Origin: Ligula intestinalis
Taxonomy: Eukaryota > Platyhelminthes > Cestoda > Diphyllobothriidea > Diphyllobothriidae
Assembly (NCBI GenBank): GCA_036362985.1
Contig: JAYGXS010000002.1
Span: 14,264,940 to 14,328,939, forward strand
DNA: 64,000 bases
Reading direction: 5' to 3'
Shown: positions 10,001 to 20,275 of the stretch, in pieces
Layout of the letters: the number at the start of each line of letters is the position of its first letter
How positions within the stretch are numbered: the first letter of the stretch is position 1
Made by a program: the position numbers and the translations under genes
Notes under the pieces: generated by a model
What the model saw: the letters and a program-made list of their open reading frames with translations, nothing else
Databases searched by the model: none
What the model was told of the DNA's origin: nothing

Positions 10001-11515
10001 TGATTTTGAAAGTGTTGAATTAAGGGGTTAGATGCAGATCACATAAACCAAAGTGGTTCAAAAATCACAAAAAGGAACCTGAGTCACAAACTTTATATTG
10101 TTAGCAAAAGCAATCCATATAATATAAGATCAATACAAATTTTAGACCTGTATTTTAACAGTAAGACATCATTTAAATACGAGGTAGCCACATATATTTC
10201 ATAAAATTTCGCCGTAAAAATTAAATGCAAACGCAGTGCAAATGACCTTTGATAAAACACACTTAATACACGGGAAAACCAAGTGAGCGGAACTTGGTAG
10301 TAATATGTCACATAGTTTAACTTGGTGATTGCGTATCTTTTTGCATGTTCCATAAGGCCATAAACCCAAGTTAAAACGAATGAGACTACATTGATACATT
10401 GCGAATCAATTTTTACTTAACTAAATCAAAAGCGTAGCATACGCACTTTCCTCGGCACAACCAATGGGATTTGTAAAAGCAAGGGTTATGATTCTTTATC
10501 TGCCCTATCTAATTAGAAATTATAATATGTATCACATATTACATATAGGCAATGCCAATTTGCTCCCATCCGAAGAAAACTTCGTAAGATGTTTGGTAAA
10601 AATATCAATATGCGTTCTAAAATGCCCCTTTAAGGAACCGCTTATTATAAAGTGGAAGAGTTGGCAATGTTTGATAATATTTCAATCAATCGAAAAGTTG
10701 TAAATAGTCTGTTTTGACCATCCGGAACGCTGTAATATTTAAATTGTTAATAAATATGACCAATATATAAGAGAATAAAAAAGTTCCTGTGAATTTTTAA
10801 CTGAAATAATAGAAGGTGATGATAAAGCGGTATCGAAATTTCAATTCAGATGAATCCTCCACATCCTCCTTCTATAAATTTTGGGTAATTGCAAATTATA
10901 ATTTATGCATTAGGTCAAAAGATAAAAAAGAACCTTCATACTGCATCACAGACACGGTTTTTTTAAATAAAATTCACAAAACTTCATTATTTTAGAGAAT
11001 CTTACGCAGAATCTGTAACATACATAAGACATACAATCTTAATGCGCAAACACCGCTGCCTAGAAATTATGTTAATCACTACTGAGTCTTTCTTAAAGAC
11101 AAATGCACAAACCTGTTAAGATCAAATCTCTTACTGTCAGCGAAACTTACAATGTAGCCAGAAACTTAATGAGATTAATAAAATTCTCAGGACCCTGCTC
11201 CAACCTGAATCAAATTAAACAATTGTATTCCGGTCAACTGCTGTAGTGAGTGTAGAATATCTTGATGTTAAGTTTAAGTTAACCTTCAAAGTATATCACC
11301 ATAGAAGACAAGGTACTATAGTGCAGAATTCTACACTATAAATTCAAATAATAATTGAAATTAATACGAAATTATTTATTATTTCACCGCATATTGACCT
11401 CTGTTAATTAAAAACGAGAATTATGTTCAAAACACTCACCTACGTTAATTATATAACTGTTTACTACATCATGGAAATAACTTGTTAGGCAACAAAAAGC
11501 GAAAATCCAGCGCAT
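7030..11515 (-). CDS. Glutamate-receptor-like gene, 5' part (signal peptide and extracellular amino-terminal domain), partial
   Basis: Four minus-strand exons fit one frame. Exon 1 is 11515-11440: ATG, signal peptide MRWIFAFCCLTSYF, then SYIINV, donor GTGAGT. Exon 2 is 9966-9859: GNMTANSLKVIPVNP, donor GTTATT. Exon 3 is 9478-9248: VAVGDFYANFALNMTNMGVP, GWFRLAPEMVTLAPI, RLFIGDQSN, donor GTAAGT. Exon 4 is 7223-7030: DWNILIEKGATVPVIAAQIL, VQLTICSSDRTC, donor GTAAGT, acceptor after a T tract. All three junctions are phase 1 and the sum is 203 codons. The hydrophobic leader, an INV-type first strand, a GVPYLL block, a W-RLAP-type block and two NMT glycosylation sites suggest the bilobed ligand-binding fold of ionotropic glutamate receptors or relatives (family knowledge). 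Ligand-binding and channel exons are not in view. A further exon at 10385 to 10272 or 10263 (phase 1 at both ends) may lie between exons 1 and 2. The exon chain is well supported, the exact receptor class less so. Confidence 0.65.
7395..7609 (+). CDS. Possible exon, receptor-like segment on the opposite strand
   Basis: A plus-strand open segment ends at ATG followed by GTAATT, a possible donor, and encodes ATVISATSKRVHYNLTFDPG and DRVISDIESLKTQGTQYF. This pattern (FDPGT followed by a helix and a short strand) resembles the middle of the amino-terminal domain of NMDA-type receptors, the same fold as the minus-strand exons around it but in the opposite orientation. The acceptor is uncertain (AG at about 7393 or 7399) and the open frame begins at about 7329. 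It could be chance, an exon of another gene, or an inverted exon. Confidence 0.3.
8266..8420 (-). repeat. tRNA-like short repeat inside inverted repeats, copy 1
   Basis: Read on the minus strand, GGGGCGTTTGTAGCTC starts a tRNA-like head with an A-box-like GTAGCTCAAG and a near-perfect B box GGTTCGAATCCCGC. The head is bounded by GACCCAATTGTG on one side and CACACTTGGGTC on the other, so the unit is a tRNA-like core between inverted arms. A further inverted partial copy follows at 8440-8510, pairing with the left arm. The cloverleaf is degenerate (interrupted anticodon arm), so it is a tRNA-derived repeat and not a working tRNA gene. Confidence 0.7.
8646..8765 (+). repeat. tRNA-like short repeat, copy 2
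   Basis: Plus-strand copy of the same family: GGTGGGGCGTTTGTAGCT, a decayed B box GGGTTTAAAACCCGC, then the tail TTCAAAATTGGTTCAACTTA. Immediately upstream at 8546-8600 lies the reverse complement of a block that also occurs twice at 36118-36183 and 36298-36362. Confidence 0.65.
8780..9247. other. Intronic AT-rich stretch
   Basis: Lies in the intron between exons 3 and 4 of the receptor-like gene. AT-rich, with no repeat copy recognised. Confidence 0.4.
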
Positions 11516-11519
11516 AACT

Positions 11520-14500
11520 ATATTATTATGTTATTTGTAATCATACAAGGTCGTCTAGTTGTTCAAACAAGCCTTACTTTTTGACAAAGCAACATATCTA
11601 GAAATCAACATGCATCTTGCTGCCTTTTTACGTTAGAATGTTCATCAAGATAACAAGCATTCAGACAAATCGGGCGGTTACAGGCGAAAGATAACGTGCG
11701 ATAGCATAAATATATACGAAATATGGCACAGAGGACAAAAATATCGACAAAAATGCACTACACATTTCCAATAATAGAAAAATTGTAGAATATTTATCTC
11801 CTGTTCACCACCGTTTTCATTCTCAAAGAAGGAGAATAGGGTGAAGAAAAATATGAAAAATAAGAATGATAAGAAAACCAAGAAGAAGGGGTGGCAAGTC
11901 TATGGACCAACTTTATCCGCACTGACGTTTCGAAACCACGCTTGTTTCCATCTTAAAAATGTAGGGCTAACTCTCTCGCAGGCCTTGACTTAAGACTGTC
12001 CGCACCCAGCTTCGTAACGTAGCCGTACTCAATGCATGTGCGGTTGTTTTACCGTTGGCCGACGGTTGGTTGGTTGTGGCCTATGCACTACCGATCAGTG
12101 GTGGACTCGCATTTCCTGCTTACCCTTCGCAGCTGACGTGATGTTTGTACGTCAGCTAGCTTATCAGCTTTGTCCTCGTAAAACGGTGGACCAAATTATT
12201 ATTTGTTTTCGCTCTGGGCGTCCGCAGCTTGGCAGGCGCATCCGTGCCAAAGGCCGCCACACAGTTCACATGACTCCTGATCGATGCTGATTTCTTCCTT
12301 CGCGGGTGTCAGGTGTCTTTTCTGCGTGACTTTCTCTGCCCGTCTCATTAACCCGTTCAAAGCAGACGTGAGCGTTGTCCTGAGTGCCCAGTTGGTGGTG
12401 TTAAAGTCTATCTTTCGGTTTAGTTTGTCCGTCAAGGACCAACTTTCGAGCACGAATCAGGCCATCTTATCATTGGCTCTGCCTATGACAAACGCTGATG
12501 TTTCAGGACACTTTTCCGATGTGCTCCAAAAAATTGGAGCGAAGACAGCGGGAATCACAAGGTATTTTTCAGAAACTGGAAGTTTCAATGTGATTTGTTC
12601 GTTATATTTTCAGAGCCTGATTTCGAAAGTGGGCAATCAGGAATTCATGAGAACCACTTCAAGTAAATTTTACTAGCTTCATTTTCACACTGACATATGA
12701 AGTCTCAATTAACGTCCCTCAGATGGATTCGACCGGCAAGAACCACTTCCGTTTCACCTGCTGCTCACTGCCATCAGAATACCAACCGGAATTTTGAGAT
12801 GTTGATGGTTCACGCGCTTTGGCAATTTTCCCTGAAGTATCATACGCCCTAGTGATTCTGAGCACATTTTATCAAAGTTTCCTTATTCCATTCTGCACCA
12901 TCATTACAGTTTAAATGAAGTATTCTTCTTGACATGTTTTCGCCAATTAACGTACCTAAGATTTCTTTCGGACAGGAGACTGGAAGCAGCTTTTTTCTCC
13001 TTTTTTGCGTTTTAAGTGGCACAGATGTTTCCAAGCTTTCTGTTATTATCCCCATCAGCCATCCCCACAACCTAAGAAAATTGGCACTTGTTATACCTCC
13101 ATCTGCATCCTTCTCATCTTAACGCTATTTTTTCTTCCTGATATAGCTTTTATTAGAATAAGTTGCCAATTGCAATAACGTCGTTCACTAGACTGTCTGC
13201 TTCCAAGTGAAGACTGCACATTTATCTTAACACTGGTTCTATTTAACTTTTATTCGCCTCATCTTTTCTGAGGAGCTTTCTCCATGACTCCGAGTAAGGA
13301 CGGTCTGGAATTTAGGAGATCCTCTTGAAACTATTTTCCTCTGCTTCGTGTCCCCCGGGAACCTAGATGACTCCATTAACAACCCCTCAAGCCACGTGGA
13401 CGTACTCAGTGTTATCTGCTGCCAATTCGTTTGCTACTAACCCTCATCAGAATACCTTCTCCTATTTCCGCTCTTCTACTCTGTCTTATCTTCCTAAGCA
13501 GTTTTTTTTCTCTTGCACACTTCGATTAAATGACAGCCCGTTGAACTCTGCCTCCTTTTTCACTGTAAGTGCTTTTAAACTGCCTATATATTCAAGTTTT
13601 TAAGTTCTTCATTCAACTAATTGCATAAAAGGACAATTTCTGCTGAGATTGTTACGCATTTTTACGTTTATCTCAGCACATTGTCAAATTCGCTTTTAAT
13701 TTTTTTTAAAAAACAAATTTTTTTATGGATAGTCACTTTCTGGCGCTTACAAATATCAATTCCACCAAACAATTTTCCACCTGTAGTCTTTTTCTGAAAG
13801 TTGGGGCTCATAAAATCCACCCCCAATTTCATCGTCAGATTTTGCTTTCACTGCTTCTTTCACAGTTCATAATTATTTTCTAAAGATCGATTGATATTTT
13901 TATCAAAGAAAGAATGGCCTTAAATCTCACCGCAATAACGCTATCTGATTCGTACAACGACAAGGAACGTTCCGAACACTAAACACAACGATCCCATCTC
14001 ACGGCATCATATGATACCATATTACCTATTGAAGCTGTTTTTTCGCCTACATTTTATGGAAATCAGTGGCTTGCCAAACTCTGCCATTGATTTTCATTCT
14101 AGGAGTTTCTCCACTGCGTCTTTCTCAGTTCACCAGATTTACCTAATATTGCTTACTATTATTTAAAAAAGGGGCCGTTGTTATTCGGATCTGACTTTAT
14201 ATGCATAATATACTACTAATTCGGGTTGTTTTACAGTTGCTTACGACCAACTACGATTAACAACTTTGAATTAATTTTAAGCACAGCACTAATTATGCAC
14301 TGAAAAGGCTAGCGGACCTTTAAAATACTCCGCCTATCTACTATTTATTACTGCTGTGTACCTGGTCGGTTTTTTACAGTACCAATAGGCATATTGTTAC
14401 TGTTTTATCATAGCACTAAGTCTATTTTAATAGTGATCTCTGGGTGCTTAACATGTAAAAATTTATCTTTTGTCGGTTATCTTCGGCTGAAAAATTTTGA

Positions 14501-15095
14501 TATTTCGCCTGACTTATATAAAATTGTTCCCCCTTTTAAAAAGTTCCCTTATCCTTTGTTCCGCGTTTTGCTCGAAGCCCTTCCACCAAGAATACTGGCC
14601 GTCTTCCCATCTTTATCACTTTCATTTGAATACCTAGGTGTGTCTTAAAAGGTCACGGCTGCTTACGTACCTCTAGGACACACCGCCCTCCCCCTTTGTG
14701 GTTGATACAGGAACGGTGTTTCGAGCCAGCTGCTGTGGCGCTGGGTTGACACACATACTTTTGACTCAGTTTCTTTCTGCGTGCAATAAAGTCGCGATAG
14801 CTCCGGGGGCCACTTGAACACCGCGTCTGCCGCCTGACACCAGTTTGGGCCTCTGTACACGACACTCTCTTCCGGGCAAATGTTCACACTATTCGGATGA
14901 CACGTTAATTGGTTCCAAAGTGAGATAAAAGAAGCGTACACCCCCTGTCCCATTGACACACTATCTCCCAAGAGTGGCTGAACTCTGCACCAGTATAGCG
15001 TTGTTAAGCTCAAGTCGCTCTCTTATCTGCAGTCAGACGATATTCAGACGAGCCCCTTGCTCCTGACTGCGTGTATCCATTTGTGAGGCTGGTGA
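11520..15095. other. Gene-poor AT-rich stretch upstream of the receptor-like gene
   Basis: Expected to hold the promoter and 5' UTR of the minus-strand receptor-like gene starting at 11515. No TATA box, initiator or known element could be assigned with confidence. Only short frames are present. Confidence 0.4.
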
Positions 15096-15104
15096 ATTCT
15101 TGAT

Positions 15105-15612
15105 TATTTGTTAAAAAGCACCGTTGATTGTTGTTATCATTGGGGTTTAACGTATGTGGTACTGCTGGATACAGAGTCAGAGGAGGCAACTAAGTTGAAA
15201 TATTATCTATGTCATGCAGCCCATGTTATTGAATATCAAAGTCTGTTCTCATCTTCAGGTATAATGTGTGTTGATGAAAAACCTTCCCGACAGTCCGATG
15301 ATTCACCAGTCATAGAAAGTGTACACTAAGAAAAGTCACCTAGTGAGAGTATGCACAACCAAAAGAACATTATATGTCCTAGTGAATGCAAGGTTCACGA
15401 TCCAGGTATTTGCATGGACGAGGAAGAAGGCATGTCGAGCACCAGATCAATTGATTCATTGTTCTGACCTTTCGAAGTCTTAAAGGAATCCATCTACAGA
15501 GATGAGAAAGCAACCAACTTATCTCAAAAGATGAACTCTTGCAAGAGTTCCAACGCTCAGAACAATAAATTAATTAATCATGGGCTCGATACGACTTCAT
15601 CCTCGAACATCA
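15105..15612 (+). pseudogene. Possible broken coding segment, unknown
   Basis: One frame stays protein-like for about 165 codons (serine, glutamate and lysine rich, e.g. SSSGIMCVDEKPSRQSDDS, then CMDEEEGMSSTRSIDSLF) but is cut by a TAA at 15327-15329 and a TGA near 15465. The frame is unchanged across both stops, as expected of a pseudogene or a spliced exon cluster. No family is recognised and chance is possible in this composition. Confidence 0.25.
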
Positions 15613-15619
15613 GGTGTGC

Positions 15620-16930
15620 TTTAAATACACTGTTTGAGTGACAACATTTCGAAATAGCTCATTAGCCAATAGCAGTTGTGCTGTTGCTTTTTCGATCAGT
15701 CGGTCGGTCCAAGATGCAGTTTTCTTAACAATTTTTCTCTCTATATATTGATTTGCGCATACAACGTACCCTTTCTTTTCTCGTTGCCCAATAGCGAAGG
15801 CACTTTCCTGGCAACCATGAAGGCTACTTGTTGCCACAAACGGAAGCGCGTTCGTACGTCAATAAGAACTTTTGCTTCCTCCAGGGAAACGGTTAACTTA
15901 TCAAAGTCCGCCATATAAAAGGAGCGGATCCTCTGTTTTAAGTCCCTACGTGCCCCTGAACACTTTCAAATCATGTCAAGTATTTCCCAGACATCTTATT
16001 AAACAACCACTAGCTCCCTATCCACGCCTTCCAGAAGATTTGTTGGAGTGAGATCTAACCCGTAAACCCACCCAACACTCTTTCTTGAAATACTGTTTTG
16101 GATGGTGTTATCGGAGGTGGTGGCAACGGCAGTGCAATCTTGACCGTGCGATAGTTGTGAGATGGATAGCGCTTTCATGTACTGCCTTCTTATCATTTTT
16201 CCTGCGCTGTGTTCGCGCGAATACTGAAGCTGATGGTGATAGGGTACATTCAGTACTCCGGAAATTCACCGTAGGACTTCCCATCCAAAATCGTAGTTAA
16301 CATATTATTGCCGTAACAGGGGTAAACGATGGCGTTGATCGAAATGCCAACCGTTAGATTACATCGCAATGATCTCGCAAAAGCTACCGTAAATGATGAT
16401 CGTATTGCCGCTCTTTGTTACCATTGTTGGTCACGGGATTCCGGATAACAAGTCATTTTGGACTTCAAAGGTTTCCTTGGTGACCCTTCGCAGCTCTAAA
16501 AGTCAACTTACTCAATTCTAGCCAGCTTCTTATCCGCGACTACTGATGTGGTGTGTGTACACTACACATATGAGGGTCGTGCACACTGATATCAGCAGAA
16601 TTACGAAATATTTCCTGAGTGCCACACTTAAAACAACTTCTTACGCACATTTTATTAAATTCTCACTCAATATGCCCTCTAAAGGAAATGCAAACACAAA
16701 CACGAACGCAAAGTGAATATTGGTAGGTAGGTAATAATGACGTCAGGCATTGTAACCATCGAAACTGGAACTGATGCCGGTCGAAACCGTAATTTTTTTA
16801 GATTGTGCTTATTTACAGCCATGCTATTTGTCTCCTTGAGTGCTGTAATGATTTAAATCCAAACAACCCTTTGTCGCCTCACCTCCGTGCTCACTCGTAA
16901 TATCCGCGCCACATCGATACTGAATATCTG
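15620..16930. other. Stretch without recognisable gene
   Basis: No repeat copy or exon recognised. Confidence 0.4.
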
Positions 16931-16931
16931 A

Positions 16932-17217
16932 TACAGTGGATTCCGGTTAATGTGGACACCTCCGTTCCAGGCCAACTGTCCATATTAACCGGTTGTCCAC
17001 ATTAACCGTGTCCACATTAACCGGACTCCACTGTACTATGGAGAAATTCCGTTTCTGGCCAACTGTCCACATTAAGCAGTTGTCCACATTAACCGTGTCC
17101 ACATTAGCCGGACTCCACTGTACTCGTTTATCAGTCGTAGTCATGATGCTGACTGTCAGTTTCCGGACTCCACTGTACTCGTTTATCAGTCGTAGTCATG
17201 ATGCTGACTGTCAGTTT
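16932..17217. mobile_element. Cluster of pogo-type inverted-repeat elements (MITE-like) with a 55-bp tandem duplication
   Basis: 16932-17035 is a 104-bp palindromic element. Its left end TACAGTGGATTCCGGTTAAT and right end ATTAACCGGACTCCACTGTA are inverted repeats of about 28 bp with a TA at each border, as in Tc1/mariner-pogo elements. 17036-17122 is a second copy lacking the left arm. 17108-17162 is followed by an exact second copy at 17163-17217 (55-bp unit containing the right end). No transposase is encoded. These are non-autonomous copies. Confidence 0.8.
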
Positions 17218-17224
17218 CCGGAAG

Positions 17225-18020
17225 TTAGTAATTCACTTATTATCAGGAATCAGCATTTGGACGTCTTTTTGGTATGGAAATGTCCAGGATATGGTAGCAT
17301 AATGCTGACATTTGTCCCCACGATAACAAATGCAGATTTCGTGGAATGTACTTATTCGACTGCGCCTTGAACTATTGTCACTGTTTGGCGTGTCTTCAAC
17401 GTGATGGTTGACCTTTTCAACGAGTGCTTAAGACAGTTTTTATTTAAGCTGAATCAACAGTAAGTAATACGATCGGTTAGTCAAGGTAAGACAGCAATAA
17501 AAGTTTGAGTAGGTATTCCGCCTTATGTTGATCCCCCTGCGTGTAATGCCTTCCTATAAAATATTGCGTACATTGATGTAGCTCTGTAGAAAGTTATCAT
17601 GAAGGGACAGCGTTGCATACATTTTACGCTTTAGAGGAATACTGGGAAGTTACTAGCGATGTGTTTTCATTTAAGTCGAAAGAAAACTAAGTACAAAATT
17701 GCACGTTACCTCAGGGCCGCTCTGGATACTGGTAGTAGTGCAAAAGCATAGATCATTCAGACAGTTCGCTTGAGTAAATTGCATGGTGTTGGGCTGAACG
17801 TTGTCATATTTCAAGCCGATTGTTTTAGACTATCATTTTTTGCAGACTTGAGAATAAATGTAGACTTAGAAGGAAATTAGGAACACCCAAGCCGTTTACA
17901 GCTTCTTAGAAGCCGTGTTTACTCTCAAATTAGCTATTTACTGTGCTCTATTGGCGGGAATGGCCGTCAAGGTCACCTTTCTAATAGGGTCTGTTTAGTT
18001 TATGTTAGCTTCCATCTAAA
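17225..18020. other. Stretch without recognisable gene
   Basis: No exon or shared repeat recognised. Confidence 0.4.
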
Positions 18021-18024
18021 TCTA

Positions 18025-19165
18025 GTACTACTACCGCAAACTCATCTATTCATAGTCGACTTTGCCGCTGCATTTGATTCCATCCATCGTGAGTCCCTGT
18101 GGCGAATAATGGAACTGGATGGAATGCCGACCAAACTCATAGCGATGATTAAGGCCTTCTATCGGTCTACCACCGCATGAATCCTGGTCCACAACAATCT
18201 CTCTCAGTCGTTCGATATCCGGTCTGGTGTCCGACAGGGCTGTGTCCTTTCGCCCATTCTGTTTAACTACGTCATTGACTGGATTCTCGGCAAAGCCCTA
18301 CATGAAGAGGACGCCGACTTACTGATCTTGACTACGCCGATGATATTGCGCTGTTAGCCTCAAACTTTGATGGTCTACAGTCAGTAGTGTCGCGGTTAAA
18401 TGAGATCGCTATGTCGGTAGGCATGTCCATAAATTCCGGAAAGACGACGTTGTTCTCGAGCTGAATCCCTGGCCAGGAAAAGGCACCCCTGAGGATTATT
18501 GGCCATCAACTTGAAGAAGTACACAGCTTTAAATACCTCGGGGCGAGGCTGCTACCGAATGGGCAGAGCAAGGACGACATTGTCTCCCGTATCGATGCTG
18601 CTCGCTGGGTTTTCTCAACCCTTCGAAAGCGCCTATGGATCCAACGTGACATCTCCATCGCCACGAAGATTCGTGTATACCGTGCATCCATCCGGTCAGT
18701 CCTCCTCTATGGATGTGAATGCTGGGCTGTCTTTGACCACCAGTGCCTGAGGACGATCCTGCGAGTTAAGTATAGCGACTTCATCTCAAATGAGACAGTC
18801 CGCATCCGCTGCGATCGTATCACGAGGATATCTCAGTCCATTCAAGAAAGGCGACTGAGGTGGTTTGGACACGTTCTCCGTCGCCCGCCCCACGAGCTCA
18901 GCTATGCTGCCCTCGACCCGGCGCCGCAGCCCACCTGGATACGCCGAACAGGAGGGCAACTGAAGACTTGGCTCGACACCGTCCGTCAAGATATGGAAGC
19001 AGTTCTTGGACCTTCTATCTCCGGCCTCCCTCGCTGGAGAAGGGAGTGGGTGGACCTTTCGAGATCCGCTGCCGCCAATCGCCACGCATGGAGAGGTACC
19101 GTTCGTGACATCATTGAGGCCGGCTAGATCAAAATGATCACAGCCGTAACAAGTACAAGTATTCA
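18025..19165 (+). pseudogene. 5'-truncated non-LTR retrotransposon, RT to 3' end, frameshifted
   Basis: Begins in RT motif A (FIVDFAAAFDSIHRESLW), continues with SGVRQGCVLSPILFNYVIDW (motif B) and, after a frame change near 18330, DYADDIALLAS (catalytic YADD). It then runs through the C-terminal conserved RRLRWFGHVLRR and GGQLKTWLDTVRQDM to a stop at about 19124-19126. An in-frame TGA near 18178, a stop near 18462 and a lesion near 18735 break it. The 3' end is AACAAGTACAAGTA, the short tandem tail shared with the three copies below. It is a different subfamily from the copy at 20276. Confidence 0.85.
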
Positions 19166-19169
19166 TAGT

Positions 19170-20275
19170 TGCAGTATTCATCGAAATTTCCCTAACCCAT
19201 TAAATCGCGTTCCTCTTTATTTGCTGCAAGAAAAACGCACATGTTGTCGAGGATGTTTACATCATAACAATACTATGGTTGTGCAACCAAAAAAACTCGA
19301 TTTATTTTCAAAATATAACTTTTTTTGTTAGTCAGACGATTTCGTTCGTAGCCACTGATAACGATCTCTAAGTCGATGAACTTGTTTCATTAAGGTTGCT
19401 GAATCGACTAGTCAAGTCAAATTTATTAAAGGAAATATAGGTAAACGCCTTTTAACTCCCTCTTGGTACATAGGCTTTAAGAAATGCATCGGCATAGCCG
19501 AACATTCCAAAGAAGTCGTTGACAAAATTTCAGACGACTGCTCGCTTGTTTCTCACACTTTACTCACAATTTCTCTTTACACTGCGTCAATTTTGTTTTA
19601 GCGTGTGCATAGGAGTTGCGTTTACTGAATTTTCCTATCACAGCACATTTTTATATTTGATCTGAGGCTGTCACAGCACCAGAACTGGCTGCAGTGCCGC
19701 TAACACCTTCCGACGACGACATATTTAAATTGCCATCGTTCACCCCATTTGCCGACCAAGCACACTGTGTAGACAATGTTGAACCAGTCGGCCGAGAACT
19801 TACCTTTAACTTGTCCGTGCCTTTCTTGCTATCCTCCGGTGTTACCGACCAATAATGCACACCCCGGCTTGTACTTTGCGTTACTATTCTCTAGCCACAG
19901 TGCTGGTAGGAAACGAATTTTCCCGTGGGCCTTACTGCAAGAACAGCCTTCAGCGAAGACTAGCCGAAAAGCAAACCGATATCGATGCTTGTTGAACGAC
20001 TAGCCGCGGACCGACATCGGCAAGGCTACAAGTTATCCGAACTCATCGGTCTGTAACACCGCCTACCCTACCAGACACCACCAAGACTGATAGTACTCCT
20101 CTGATATGTTGGCCATATCCGTCATTGCCTTAAAATGAGCGTCCGGATAGGCCAACACGTCAAAGGATATAACATCGGACAACCAATTCAGAGAACTTCC
20201 TAAACACCTCATGCCTGGTCGATTAATTTTAGCAAAGAAACACCAAGTCAACAGAGGGATCACACAGCTGAACAA
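19170..20275. other. Stretch between retrotransposon copies
   Basis: No recognisable exon. It may include displaced 5' sequence of the element that follows, but no endonuclease motif can be read. Confidence 0.4.
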
